Shown in pieces: positions 46,630 through 55,410 of a stretch of DNA of 64,000 bases (the first letter of the stretch is position 1; every line of letters starts with the position of its first letter). The translations under genes were made by a program, and so were the position numbers. Source of the DNA: Pseudomonas sp. Irchel 3E20 (GTDB taxonomy: Bacteria > Pseudomonadota > Gammaproteobacteria > Pseudomonadales > Pseudomonadaceae); the NCBI RefSeq assembly GCF_900187645.1, contig NZ_FYEE01000001.1, positions 620,001 through 684,000 on the forward strand. The letters run 5' to 3'. Under the pieces are notes generated by a model. That model worked only from the letters and a program-made list of their open reading frames with translations, had not been told where the DNA came from and did no database searches.

Positions 46630-48618
46630 GTGCTTATAACTTTGCGGGCCTTGTTGGCGCCCGATTTTCGCGCTGTGCAATTTGCGACCAAGACCCTGCT
46701 CGGCGGCGGGTTGGCCTTGTGGCTGGCGCTGCGCTGGGGCCTGGAGCAACCGGCGTGGGCGTTGATGACGGCGTTTATCGTCGCTCAGCCGCTGTCGGGC
46801 ATGGTGGCGCAGAAGGGGCTGGCGCGGCTGGTGGGCACGCTGGTGGGGACCATCATGTCGGTGGTGTTCATGGGCCTGTTCGCCCAGACGCCGTGGTTGT
46901 TCCTGCTCGCCCTGGCGCTGTGGCTGGGCCTGTGCACGGCGTTTTCCACCCTGTTGCGCAGCGCCTGGTCGTACGCCTTCGTGCTGGCCGGCTACACCGT
47001 AGCCATCATCGCCTTGCCGGCCTTGAGCCATCCGTTGTCGGTGTTCGACCAAGCGGTGGCACGTTGTACAGAAATCAGCCTGGGCATCCTTTGTGCCACG
47101 GCCAGCAGTGCACTGCTGTGGCCGATGCGGGTAGAGCGGCAATTGGCCGACCAAGCCCAGGCCGCGTGGCAAAGCGCCATGCAAGCGGCGCGCGCCACGC
47201 TGGCCGGCGATGCTCTGGCGCGCAAGGGCTTGCTGGAGATTCTTGGGCGCATCGTCGCCGTTGACGCCCAGCGCGAACACGCCTGGTTTGAGGGGGGGTT
47301 GGGGCGCCAGCGGGCGCGGGCCATCAGCGGCCTGAGCCAGAAGTTGCTGATGCTGCTGCGCATGTCGCGCTCGGTGCGGCGCCAGTGGCGGCAACTGGAA
47401 GAGCCCGAAGTGACGCAATTGCAGCCGTGGATGGAGGCGGTACAGCAAGCGTTGCAAGTGTGCGATGTGGCGACCTTGCAGGACTTGCGCCCGCGGTTGC
47501 TGGACGCTTCCCACGACCCGGCCATCAGCGCCGCGCAAAGCTACTGTCTGGCGCGTTTTGCCTTGCTGCTCGATACCGCTTTGGCGGCGGCCACCGCCCT
47601 GGACGCGGTGAAGGAGGGCAGGGACCCGGTGCAAGCCCCCGCCACCCTGGCCCCGCACCGCGATCTGTCCCTGGCCCTGGTGTTCGGCGCGCGCAGCGCC
47701 TTGGCGTTTCTGGCGGTGGCGTGCTTCTGGATGGCCACGGCTTGGCCCGCGGCGTCCGGCGCGATGCTGCTGACGTGCGTGGTGTGCAGCCTGTTTGCCA
47801 GCCGGGAGAACGGCGCGCAGATCGGCATGAGCTTTTTACGCGGCATCCTGCTGGCGGTGCCGGTGGCGTTTTTGGTGGGCGAGATCCTGCTGCCACAACT
47901 GAGCAGTTTCGCCATGATGTGCCTGGTGATGGCCGGGCCGTTGTTTTTCGGCGCTTTGGGCATGGCCAAGCCGCAGATTGGCGCGACGGCCACGTCCTTC
48001 TGCCTGCACTTCATTGTGTTGATCGCCCCGCTCAACGCCATGCAGTACGACGTCGCCTATTTCTTCAACAGTGCCCAGGCCATGATGATCGGCGTGGGCG
48101 CGGCGGTGCTGGCCTTCCATTTGCTGATTCTGCGCAACCCGGCCTGGCACGGCCGGCGCTTGCTCGCGGCGACGCTGCACGACCTGGTGCGCCTGACCCG
48201 GCGCAACCTGCGCGGCGCCGAGAGTTGGTTCGGCGGGCGCATGGCCGACCGTTTGCTGCAATTGGCCCGGCATTACCCGGAGCTGCCGCAGCAAGCCCGC
48301 AGCCGTTGGGATGACGGTTTGTTGGGCCTGGATGTGGGCGATGAATTGCTGCACCTGCGCCTGAGCCTGGCAGGGGCGCAAGTGCCGGTGGATGCCGCGC
48401 AGCGGGCTTATTTTTCGCACTTGCAACATGTGCTGGAGCAAGGCCCGGCCGGCAGCCGCGCCGAGGCCCTGGCCGCCCCCAGCGCCGCGTTCCTGGGCAG
48501 CCTGCAAGCCCTGCCGCCCAGCGAGGCGCTAAAACTGGCGCAAGGCGCGGTGGTGCAACTGCAACAGAGCTGGCGCACCTGGTGCCGCCAACAGGAGGAA
48601 CATCATGGGGCTGCGTGA
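46630..48618 (+). CDS. FUSC/AaeB-type efflux membrane protein
   Basis: A 662-residue aromatic-acid exporter-type protein. It has two blocks of membrane helices (about 25-165 and 355-500), each followed by a large cytoplasmic part, the build of E. coli AaeB (p-hydroxybenzoate efflux). WALMTAFIVAQPLSGMVAQKGLARLVGT opens the first block and ATAWPAASGAMLLTCVVCSLFAS the second. GTG 46630 is taken as start (GTG 46621 is possible); neither has a good ribosome site. The stop overlaps the DUF1656 gene. Confidence 0.87.
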   Translation: MLITLRALLAPDFRAVQFATKTLLGGGLALWLALRWGLEQPAWALMTAFIVAQPLSGMVAQKGLARLVGTLVGTIMSVVFMGLFAQTPWLFLLALALWLGLCTAFSTLLRSAWSYAFVLAGYTVAIIALPALSHPLSVFDQAVARCTEISLGILCATASSALLWPMRVERQLADQAQAAWQSAMQAARATLAGDALARKGLLEILGRIVAVDAQREHAWFEGGLGRQRARAISGLSQKLLMLLRMSRSVRRQWRQLEEPEVTQLQPWMEAVQQALQVCDVATLQDLRPRLLDASHDPAISAAQSYCLARFALLLDTALAAATALDAVKEGRDPVQAPATLAPHRDLSLALVFGARSALAFLAVACFWMATAWPAASGAMLLTCVVCSLFASRENGAQIGMSFLRGILLAVPVAFLVGEILLPQLSSFAMMCLVMAGPLFFGALGMAKPQIGATATSFCLHFIVLIAPLNAMQYDVAYFFNSAQAMMIGVGAAVLAFHLLILRNPAWHGRRLLAATLHDLVRLTRRNLRGAESWFGGRMADRLLQLARHYPELPQQARSRWDDGLLGLDVGDELLHLRLSLAGAQVPVDAAQRAYFSHLQHVLEQGPAGSRAEALAAPSAAFLGSLQALPPSEALKLAQGAVVQLQQSWRTWCRQQEEHHGAA

Positions 48619-48811
48619 GTGGTCGATGGGCGGCATTTTGCTCAGCCCGTTTTTGATTTATGTGCTGCTGGCGCTGCTGCTCACGGGGGCGCTGCGGCTG
48701 TTGCTGCGCTTGACCCCGTTGGGCGGCTGGATCTGGCATGAAGCTTTGTTCGACTGCGCGTTGTACGTGTGCGTCCTGACCCTGGTCACCGTTGTCCTCG
48801 GACCTTTATAA
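48605..48811 (+). CDS. DUF1656 small membrane protein (AaeX-like)
   Basis: A 68-residue protein with two hydrophobic helices (LSPFLIYVLLALLLTGALRLLL; ALYVCVLTLVTVVLG). Small proteins of this family sit between AaeB- and AaeA-type genes. Preceded by GGAGG and overlapping the FUSC gene by 14 bases. Confidence 0.88.
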   Translation: MGLREWSMGGILLSPFLIYVLLALLLTGALRLLLRLTPLGGWIWHEALFDCALYVCVLTLVTVVLGPL

Positions 48812-48821
48812 GGAGTTACCC

Positions 48822-49682
48822 ATGCGTACATCCGTACGTGTCGCTATTACCCTGTGCCTGGTGGCCGTGGCGGTGTTCGCCGGTTTCCACTTGTGGCAGT
48901 ACTACATGCTCACGCCCTGGACCCGCGATGCGCGCATCCGCGCCGACGTGGTGGTGGTCGCGCCGGACGTGTCCGGGTGGGTGCGCCAGCTCAAGGTGGC
49001 CGACAACCAACCGGTCAAGGCCGGCGACTTGCTGTTGAGCATCGACCGTGAACGCTTCGAGGCGGCAGTGGAGAAGGCGCAAGCGGTGGTGCAGACCCGC
49101 CAGCAGCAACTGAGCCTGCGCGAGCACGAAGCCAGCCGCCGCGCCAGCCTGGGGCCTCAGGCCATCAGTGCCGAGTTGCGCGAGAACGCCCAGATCAACG
49201 CCGGTATCGCCCGTGGCGAGTTGCGCCAGGCCCAGGCCGAAGCCAAGGTCGCCGAACTCAACCTGGCCCGCAGCCAGGTGCATGCGCCGCGCAGCGGGCA
49301 CATCACTAACCTGCGCCTGGCCGAGGGCAACTTCGTCAATGCCGGGCAACCGGTGATGGCGCTGGTGGATGATTCGACCTTTTACGTGCAGGCGTATTTC
49401 GAGGAAACCAAGTTGCCGCGCATCCGCGTCGGCGACCCGGTCAAGGTGTGGCTGATGAGCGCCGGGGAGGCTTTGCACGGCCATGTCGAAAGCATCAGCC
49501 GCGGCATCACCGACCGCAACGCCACGCCCGACGGGCAATTACTGGCCCAGGTCGAGCCGACGTTCAACTGGGTGCGCCTGGCGCAGCGGATTCCGGTGCG
49601 GATCAAGTTGGACGCTTTGCCTGACGGCGTCACCCTCAGTTCCGGGATGACCGCCAGTGTGCAGGTGCAGGAAGCCCCGTAA
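48822..49682 (+). CDS. HlyD-type periplasmic adaptor (AaeA-like)
   Basis: A 286-residue membrane-fusion protein with an N-terminal anchor (VAITLCLVAVAVFAGFHLW). The split lipoyl domain (VVVVAPDVSGWVRQLKVADNQPVKAGDLLLSID in pieces; LRLAEGNFVNAGQPVMALVD) encloses a helical hairpin of about 60 residues. It would link the FUSC protein to an outer-membrane channel not encoded here. AAGGAG precedes ATG 48822. Confidence 0.9.
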   Translation: MRTSVRVAITLCLVAVAVFAGFHLWQYYMLTPWTRDARIRADVVVVAPDVSGWVRQLKVADNQPVKAGDLLLSIDRERFEAAVEKAQAVVQTRQQQLSLREHEASRRASLGPQAISAELRENAQINAGIARGELRQAQAEAKVAELNLARSQVHAPRSGHITNLRLAEGNFVNAGQPVMALVDDSTFYVQAYFEETKLPRIRVGDPVKVWLMSAGEALHGHVESISRGITDRNATPDGQLLAQVEPTFNWVRLAQRIPVRIKLDALPDGVTLSSGMTASVQVQEAP

Positions 49683-49700
49683 GGCTCCCGGGCGGGGCGA

Positions 49701-50171
49701 TCAGCCGAAGCTGATGGGCCCCAGGGTGGTCAAGGTCACGGTTTGGGCCTTGCGCGGGGCGAGGATCTCGGCTTCGCCGTCCACCACCAGTTCATCGCGC
49801 TGGTTGAACACGCGGGTGGCAATGCGCACGCGGAACTTGGGCAGTTTTTCGAGGATTTCCAGGCGTACGGTGAGGGTGTCGCCCAGCTTGACCGGTTTCT
49901 GGAAGCTCATTTGCTGGCCCAGGTAGATGGTGCCCGGCCCAGGTAGCTCGCAGGCCACGGCCGCGCTGATAAGGGCGCCGCTGAACATGCCGTGGGCGAT
50001 ACGCTCCTTGAACATGGTGCCGGCGGCGTATTCAGCGTCCAGGTGCACTGGGTTGAAGTCCCCGGACATGGCGGCGAACAGCTGGATGTCGCGTTCTTCC
50101 ACGGTCTTGCTGTAGCTGGCGGTCTGGCCGACTTCAAGGGCTTCGTACGGGGTGTTGGTTACCTGGGTCAT
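49701..50171 (-). CDS. MaoC-type (R)-specific enoyl-CoA hydratase
   Basis: A 156-residue hot-dog-fold hydratase with the catalytic dyad in MSGDFNPVHLDAEYAA (Asp and His) and the HGMFSGALIS turn. It links fatty-acid oxidation to (R)-3-hydroxyacyl-CoA, the precursor of polyhydroxyalkanoate. From memory it corresponds to phaJ4 (PA3302), which sits beside a lipase and fadD2/fadD1 in P. aeruginosa, as here. Start 50171 has AGGAT upstream. Confidence 0.88.
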   Translation of the reverse strand: MTQVTNTPYEALEVGQTASYSKTVEERDIQLFAAMSGDFNPVHLDAEYAAGTMFKERIAHGMFSGALISAAVACELPGPGTIYLGQQMSFQKPVKLGDTLTVRLEILEKLPKFRVRIATRVFNQRDELVVDGEAEILAPRKAQTVTLTTLGPISFG

Positions 50172-50203
50172 CGAGAAAATCCTGGGTTGAAAAATGGCTC
50201 GCG

Positions 50204-51151
50204 TCATTCGCTGCGCGGCGGCCTGGGCTGCTGGAGCACCTGGTCGAGCCAGGCCAGCACGTCGCCGGTCACGGCATCGCGGTTGGTTTCGTTGAACAGT
50301 TCGTGGCGCGCCTGGGGGTAGATATTCAATTGCAGGCGTTGGCTGCCGGCCGTGCGCAGGGCGTCGGCCAGGTAGGTGAGACGCACACCATTGCTCACCG
50401 GATCACATTCACCGCCCATCACCAGCAGCGGCAGGCCCGGATCGATCTGGGCGAGGTTGGACGCTTTGCTGATTTGCTGCAAGCCGCCGAGCATATCGAC
50501 CCACAATTGGTTGGTGCAGCGAAAGCCGCACAGCGGGTCGTTGACGTACAAATCGACCTCGGCCGGGTCGCGGCTGAGCCAGTCGAACGCGGTGCGGTTG
50601 GGCTTGAACGCCTTGTTGAACGAGCCGAACGACAGCCAGTCGATCAGCCCGCTGCGCCCGGTGGCGCCTTGGCGCAGGCGTTCGAAGCGGGCGATCAGGC
50701 GCGCGGCGCGGTACAGCGCCACCGGTTGGAAATTCGAGCCGCTGAGGATCGCCCCTTGCAGGCTGGCGCTGTGGTGCAGCAGGTATGCCTGTGCGATGTA
50801 GCTGCCCATGCTGTGGCCCAACAGCACGATGGGCGTGCCCGGGTGCTGCTGGCCGATGTGCTGGTTCAGGCTGGCCAAGTCGCCGACCACTTTGCGCCAG
50901 CCGTCCTGGTCGGCGTAGTGCCCCAGCACGCCGCCCTGTTCGGCGGTCTTGCCGTGGCCGCGCAGGTCAGGGGCATAGAGGCCATGGCCGGCGGCGGTGA
51001 GGGCCTGGGCCAGGCGCGCGTAGCGGCCACTGTGTTCGGCCATGCCGTGGGCCAGCAAGATCACCGCCCGGGGTGGGGTTGGTGGCAACCATTGGTTGAC
51101 ATACAGGCGGCTGCGGTCGCTTGCGGCCAGCCAGAACGGTTCGTGGGTCAT
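50204..51151 (-). CDS. Alpha/beta hydrolase, monoacylglycerol-lipase/lysophospholipase type
   Basis: A 315-residue serine hydrolase: oxyanion segment LLAHGMAEHSGRYARLAQ, nucleophile Ser in LLGHSMGSYIAQA, acid in MGGECDPVSNG and a C-terminal His in YPQARHELFNET. This pattern matches PldB/monoglyceride-lipase proteins that release fatty acids, which the adjacent FadD enzymes could activate. It is divergent from fadD2 and 32 bases upstream of the maoC gene. AAAGGAATCGCC precedes ATG 51151. Confidence 0.88.
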   Translation of the reverse strand: MTHEPFWLAASDRSRLYVNQWLPPTPPRAVILLAHGMAEHSGRYARLAQALTAAGHGLYAPDLRGHGKTAEQGGVLGHYADQDGWRKVVGDLASLNQHIGQQHPGTPIVLLGHSMGSYIAQAYLLHHSASLQGAILSGSNFQPVALYRAARLIARFERLRQGATGRSGLIDWLSFGSFNKAFKPNRTAFDWLSRDPAEVDLYVNDPLCGFRCTNQLWVDMLGGLQQISKASNLAQIDPGLPLLVMGGECDPVSNGVRLTYLADALRTAGSQRLQLNIYPQARHELFNETNRDAVTGDVLAWLDQVLQQPRPPRSE

Positions 51152-51357
51152 GGCGATTCCTTTGCGCGGGGTGGGGCGATTGTATCGCTCATTGAAGGTT
51201 AGCTGGCCGCCGGACTGGCGCGTTGGCAGCAAGATTCACGGTATCAATGACACTGCTGCGCATATTTGCCTCAAACGCCATAACTGCTAACGTCCCCAGA
51301 GCCCCGCTTTGCACAGGTACCGCGACGCGGCACGGAACACGCTCAGGTAACGAGGAC

Positions 51358-51365
51358 AAGAACAA
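51358..51365 (+). promoter_or_regulatory. A-rich Hfq/Crc-type motif at the fadD2 start
   Basis: GGACAAGAACAATG contains AAGAACAA running into the start codon; a possible target of catabolite repression by Hfq/Crc. A single short motif, so weak. Confidence 0.35.
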
Positions 51366-53053
51366 TGCAACCTGATTTCTGGAATGACAAACGCCCGGCC
51401 GGTGTGCCCAACGAGATTGACCTGGGGGCCTACAAATCGGTCATCGAAGTCTTTGAGCGTTCCTGCAAAAAGTTCGCTGACCGCCCGGCGTTCAGCAACA
51501 TGGGCATCACCCTGACCTATGCCGAGCTGGAGCGCTACAGCGCGGCCTTCGCCGGCTACCTGCAAGCCCACACCGACCTGCTGCCGGGCGACCGCATCGC
51601 AGTGCAGATGCCCAACGTTCTGCAATACCCGATTGCCGTGTTCGGTGCCTTGCGCGCCGGGCTGATTGTGGTCAACACCAACCCGCTGTACACCCCGCGG
51701 GAAATGCGCCACCAGTTCAAGGATTCCGGTGCCCGCGCCCTGGTGTACCTGAACATGTTCGGGGCGCGGGTCGAGGAAGTGCTGGCCGACACCGACATCC
51801 AATACCTGATCGAAGCGAAAATGGGCGACCTGATGCCCACGGCCAAGGGGTGGCTGGTCAACACCCTGGTCGACAAAGTGAAGAAAATGGTCCCGGCCTA
51901 CAAGCTGCCTCAGGCCGTGCCGTTCAAGAGCACTCTGCGCCTGGGGCGTGGTCATGACATCAAACCACTGGACGTCAGCCTGGACGATGTTGCAGTACTG
52001 CAATACACCGGCGGCACCACGGGCCTGGCCAAGGGCGCGATGCTCACCCACGCCAACCTGGTGGCCAACATGCAGCAGGCCCGGGCGTGCCTGGGGCAGC
52101 TCGGCGACGACGGCCACCCACTGCTCAAAGAGGGCAAGGAGGTGATGATCGCGCCGCTGCCGCTCTATCACATCTATGCCTTCACCGCGAACTGCATGTG
52201 CATGATGGTGACCGGTAACCACAACGTCCTTATCACCAACCCGCGGGACATCGGCGCGTTCATCAAAGAGCTGAAAAACTGGCGCTTCTCGGCGCTGCTG
52301 GGGCTTAACACCCTGTTTGTGGCGCTGATGGAGCATCCGGATTTCAAGACCCTGGATTTTTCCGGGCTCAAGCTCACCAACTCCGGCGGCACCGCGCTGG
52401 TCAAGGCGACGGCCGAGCGTTGGGAGCAAATGACCGGTTGCCGGATCACCGAGGGTTATGGCCTGACCGAAACCTCACCCGTGGCTTGCACCAACCCCTA
52501 CGGCAACCAATCGCGCCTGGGCACCGTGGGCATGCCGATCCCCGGCACGCTGCTCAAGGTCATCGATGATGAGGGCGTGGAGCAGCCGTTGGGCGAGCGG
52601 GGCGAGTTGTGCATCAAGGGCCCGCAGGTAATGAAGGGCTATTGGAACAAACCCGAAGCCACCGCCGAAGTGATGGATGCCGAGGGCTGGTTCAAGACCG
52701 GGGACGTGGCGGTGATTGAAGCCGACGGCTTTGTGCGCATTGTCGACCGCAAGAAAGACATGATTATCGTCTCGGGTTTCAACGTGTATCCCAACGAGAT
52801 CGAAGATGTGGTGATGGCTCACCCGAAAGTGGCCAATTGCGCGGTTATTGGTGTACCGGACGAGCGTTCCGGCGAGGCGGTGAAGTTGTTTGTGGTGCCG
52901 CGTGAGTCGGGGGTCAGCCTTGAAGAGTTGAAGGCTTACTGCAAGGAGAACTTCACGGCTTATAAAGTCCCTAAACATATCGTGCTGCGTGATTCATTGC
53001 CCATGACGCCGGTGGGCAAGATCCTGCGCCGCGAACTTCGCGACATCGCCTAA
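51365..53053 (+). CDS. fadD2: Long-chain-fatty-acid-CoA ligase, FadD2
   Basis: This enzyme activates fatty acids to acyl-CoA via acyl-AMP. The 562-residue protein has P-loop YTGGTTGLAKGAMLTH (about 213-228), YGLTETSP (about 365) and VDRKKDMIIVSGFNVYPNEIE (in pieces, about 458-478), and catalytic Lys in VGKILRREL near the end. It is named fadD2 because it is the first of the tandem pair behind lipase and maoC, as in P. aeruginosa PA3300/PA3299. Confidence 0.93.
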   Translation: MQPDFWNDKRPAGVPNEIDLGAYKSVIEVFERSCKKFADRPAFSNMGITLTYAELERYSAAFAGYLQAHTDLLPGDRIAVQMPNVLQYPIAVFGALRAGLIVVNTNPLYTPREMRHQFKDSGARALVYLNMFGARVEEVLADTDIQYLIEAKMGDLMPTAKGWLVNTLVDKVKKMVPAYKLPQAVPFKSTLRLGRGHDIKPLDVSLDDVAVLQYTGGTTGLAKGAMLTHANLVANMQQARACLGQLGDDGHPLLKEGKEVMIAPLPLYHIYAFTANCMCMMVTGNHNVLITNPRDIGAFIKELKNWRFSALLGLNTLFVALMEHPDFKTLDFSGLKLTNSGGTALVKATAERWEQMTGCRITEGYGLTETSPVACTNPYGNQSRLGTVGMPIPGTLLKVIDDEGVEQPLGERGELCIKGPQVMKGYWNKPEATAEVMDAEGWFKTGDVAVIEADGFVRIVDRKKDMIIVSGFNVYPNEIEDVVMAHPKVANCAVIGVPDERSGEAVKLFVVPRESGVSLEELKAYCKENFTAYKVPKHIVLRDSLPMTPVGKILRRELRDIA

Positions 53054-53385
53054 CCCCTACCTCCTCTCGCGGGCACCCCTGGCTTGTTGTAGGAGCTGGT
53101 GGCGCCCGCGCTGCTTTTTATAAACGCAGTAAACCCTGTTCTAGAGCCATCTTTGCAGGAATAGAATTTTTACTCTAAAAATGACTATTTAAGTGTCATG
53201 AGTCGTAAGTGTGACCGTTCAGGCGTTCATTGGCTCTAGTAGGGCCTTTGCAAAGCTGCTACTCTCGGCGCGCTTTGTGACTTCTCGGCCTTAAGTAAAA
53301 GCCAGATTCACCTATAAAAAACACACACCAATAATAATCGCATCAACTGCGCTGATGAATTCGCGTTGCTGAGGAGTGGGCTTCC
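53054..53385. other. 332-base gap between fadD2 and fadD1
   Basis: No gene seen. A partial REP-like hairpin (CGGGCACCCC...GGTGGCGCCCGCG, about 53079-53119) follows fadD2, then an AT-rich stretch (53125-53200), which probably holds a separate fadD1 promoter. I found no clear PsrA-type operator. Confidence 0.5.
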
Positions 53386-55077
53386 ATGATCCAAGACTTT
53401 TGGAACGATAAGTACCCTGCCGGGATAGCTGCCAATATCAATCCCGACGAGTATCCGAATATTCAGGCAGTGTTGAAGCAATCCTGCCAACGCTTTGCCG
53501 ACAACCCGGCATTCAGCAGCCTGGGCAAGACGCTTACTTACGGTGAGCTGTATGAATTGTCGGGCGCTTTTGCCGCGTACCTGCAACAGCATACCGACTT
53601 GAAGCCGGGCGATCGAATCGCCGTGCAATTGCCCAACCTGCTGCAATACCCGATTGCCGTATTCGGTGCCCTGCGCGCTGGCCTGACGGTGGTCAACACC
53701 AACCCGCTGTACACCGCGCGGGAAATGGAACACCAGTTCAAAGATTCCGGCGCCAAGGCCCTGGTGTGCCTGGCCAACATGGCGCACCTGGCACAAATCG
53801 TCGTGCCCAAGACATCAGTCAAGTACGTGATCGTCACCGAGGTGGCGGACCTGCTGCCGCCGGTCAAGCGCCTGCTGATAAACAGCGTCATCAAGTACGT
53901 GAAGAAAATGGTGCCGGCCTATCACTTGCCTGCTGCCATCAAGTTCAACGATGTGCTGCGCAAGGGCCGTGGCCAGCCAGTAGCCGATGCCAGCCCCGAC
54001 AGCGGTGATGTGGCAGTGTTGCAATACACCGGCGGCACCACGGGCGTGGCCAAGGGGGCGATGCTGACCCACCGCAACCTGGCGGCGAACATGGCGCAGT
54101 GCAAGGCGCTGATGGGCTCGAACCTGGACGAAGGCTGCGAAATCCTGATTACGCCGCTGCCGCTGTACCACATCTACGCGTTCACCTTTCACTGCATGGC
54201 AATGATGCTGATCGGCGGCCACAACATCCTGATTAGCAACCCGCGCGACCTGACGGCGATGGTCAAAGAACTGTCGAAGTGGAAGTTCACCGGGTTCGTC
54301 GGCCTCAACACCCTGTTCGTTGCCCTGTGCCATAACGAGGCGTTCCGCAAACTGGACTTCTCGGCCCTCAAGCTGACTCTGTCCGGTGGCATGGCGCTGC
54401 AACTGAGTGCCGCTGAGCGTTGGAAGGAAGTGACCGGCTGCGCGATCTGCGAAGGCTACGGCATGACCGAAACCAGCCCGGTGGTCAGCGTCAATCCCAG
54501 CCAGAATATCCAGATCGGCACTATTGGCATTCCGCTACCTTCGACCTTGTGCAAAGTGATCGACGACGACGGCAAAGAGCTGGCGCTGGGTGAAATCGGC
54601 GAACTGTGCGTCAAGGGCCCGCAGGTGATGAAAGGTTACTGGCAGCGCCAGGACGCCACCGACGAGATCCTCGACAGCGACGGCTGGCTCAAGACTGGCG
54701 ATATTGCCATCATCCAGCCCAACGGCTACATGCGCATCGTCGACCGCAAGAAAGACATGATTCTGGTGTCCGGTTTCAACGTCTATCCCAACGAACTCGA
54801 AGACGTGTTGGTGATGCTGCCGGGCGTGTTGCAGTGCGCGGCCATTGGTGTGCCGGACGACAAGTCGGGGGAGGCGATCAAGATCTTCATCGTCGTTAAA
54901 CCGGGCGTGACCCTGACCAAGGAACAGGTGATGGAGCATATGCGCGCCAATGTCACCGGCTACAAAGTGCCCAAGGCCGTCGAGTTCCGCGACGCGTTGC
55001 CGACCACTAACGTGGGCAAGATCCTACGTCGCGAATTACGCGATGAGGAACTGAAAAAACTGGGCGTGAAGAAGTAA
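53386..55077 (+). CDS. fadD1: Long-chain-fatty-acid-CoA ligase, FadD1
   Basis: A 563-residue acyl-CoA synthetase, paralogue of the preceding gene. P-loop YTGGTTGVAKGAMLTH, YGMTETSPVVSVNP, VDRKKDMILVSGFNVYPNELE in pieces, and C-terminal catalytic Lys in VGKILRREL are present. From P. aeruginosa work, FadD1 prefers long chains and FadD2 shorter ones; whether that holds here is inference. GAGGAG precedes ATG 53386, and a terminator follows. Confidence 0.93.
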   Translation: MIQDFWNDKYPAGIAANINPDEYPNIQAVLKQSCQRFADNPAFSSLGKTLTYGELYELSGAFAAYLQQHTDLKPGDRIAVQLPNLLQYPIAVFGALRAGLTVVNTNPLYTAREMEHQFKDSGAKALVCLANMAHLAQIVVPKTSVKYVIVTEVADLLPPVKRLLINSVIKYVKKMVPAYHLPAAIKFNDVLRKGRGQPVADASPDSGDVAVLQYTGGTTGVAKGAMLTHRNLAANMAQCKALMGSNLDEGCEILITPLPLYHIYAFTFHCMAMMLIGGHNILISNPRDLTAMVKELSKWKFTGFVGLNTLFVALCHNEAFRKLDFSALKLTLSGGMALQLSAAERWKEVTGCAICEGYGMTETSPVVSVNPSQNIQIGTIGIPLPSTLCKVIDDDGKELALGEIGELCVKGPQVMKGYWQRQDATDEILDSDGWLKTGDIAIIQPNGYMRIVDRKKDMILVSGFNVYPNELEDVLVMLPGVLQCAAIGVPDDKSGEAIKIFIVVKPGVTLTKEQVMEHMRANVTGYKVPKAVEFRDALPTTNVGKILRRELRDEELKKLGVKK

Positions 55078-55092
55078 CTTCATTGCCTGAAG

Positions 55093-55117
55093 AAAGCCCG
55101 CCCAGTGCGGGCTTTTT
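55093..55117 (+). terminator. Rho-independent terminator of fadD1
   Basis: AAAGCCCGC (55093-55101) / GCGGGCTTT (55107-55115), loop CCAGT, followed by T. Confidence 0.9.
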
Positions 55118-55410
55118 GCTATCTGGCGTTTGGTTTTTCGTGCGGGCGTGTGTTTTCTCGCGCCCTCGGGGCGTCGCAATTGCATCCTCGCGCAAGGTTC
55201 TCAGGTTTATGCCGCAAGCACTTGTTCTGGCCAAGAATTAAGGCGTTAAAAAACGGCAAGCCGTGTATGATTGCGCCCGTCAGCCCCGCCGGGGCTTGTG
55301 GAATACCTCCATGGACTTACCCAGTAGTTACTCAGTATCCCGTTTTTCCAATCATGAATTGACTGATTGATCCTTCCGGCGTGCCCCGCTGCTGGGAGTG
55401 GAGTTCGCCT
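55118..55410 (+). other. Promoter and leader region of mgtE
   Basis: A gap of about 290 bases with no gene. TATGAT at 55265-55270 could be a -10 box. A small hairpin AGCCCC-GCC-GGGGCT (55282-55296) follows, then about 110 bases of leader. I cannot match it to the M-box magnesium riboswitch. Confidence 0.45.

Noticed and set aside
55118-55410. Magnesium riboswitch (M-box) before mgtE
   Set aside because: Only one small hairpin is visible; no M-box core sequence recognised.
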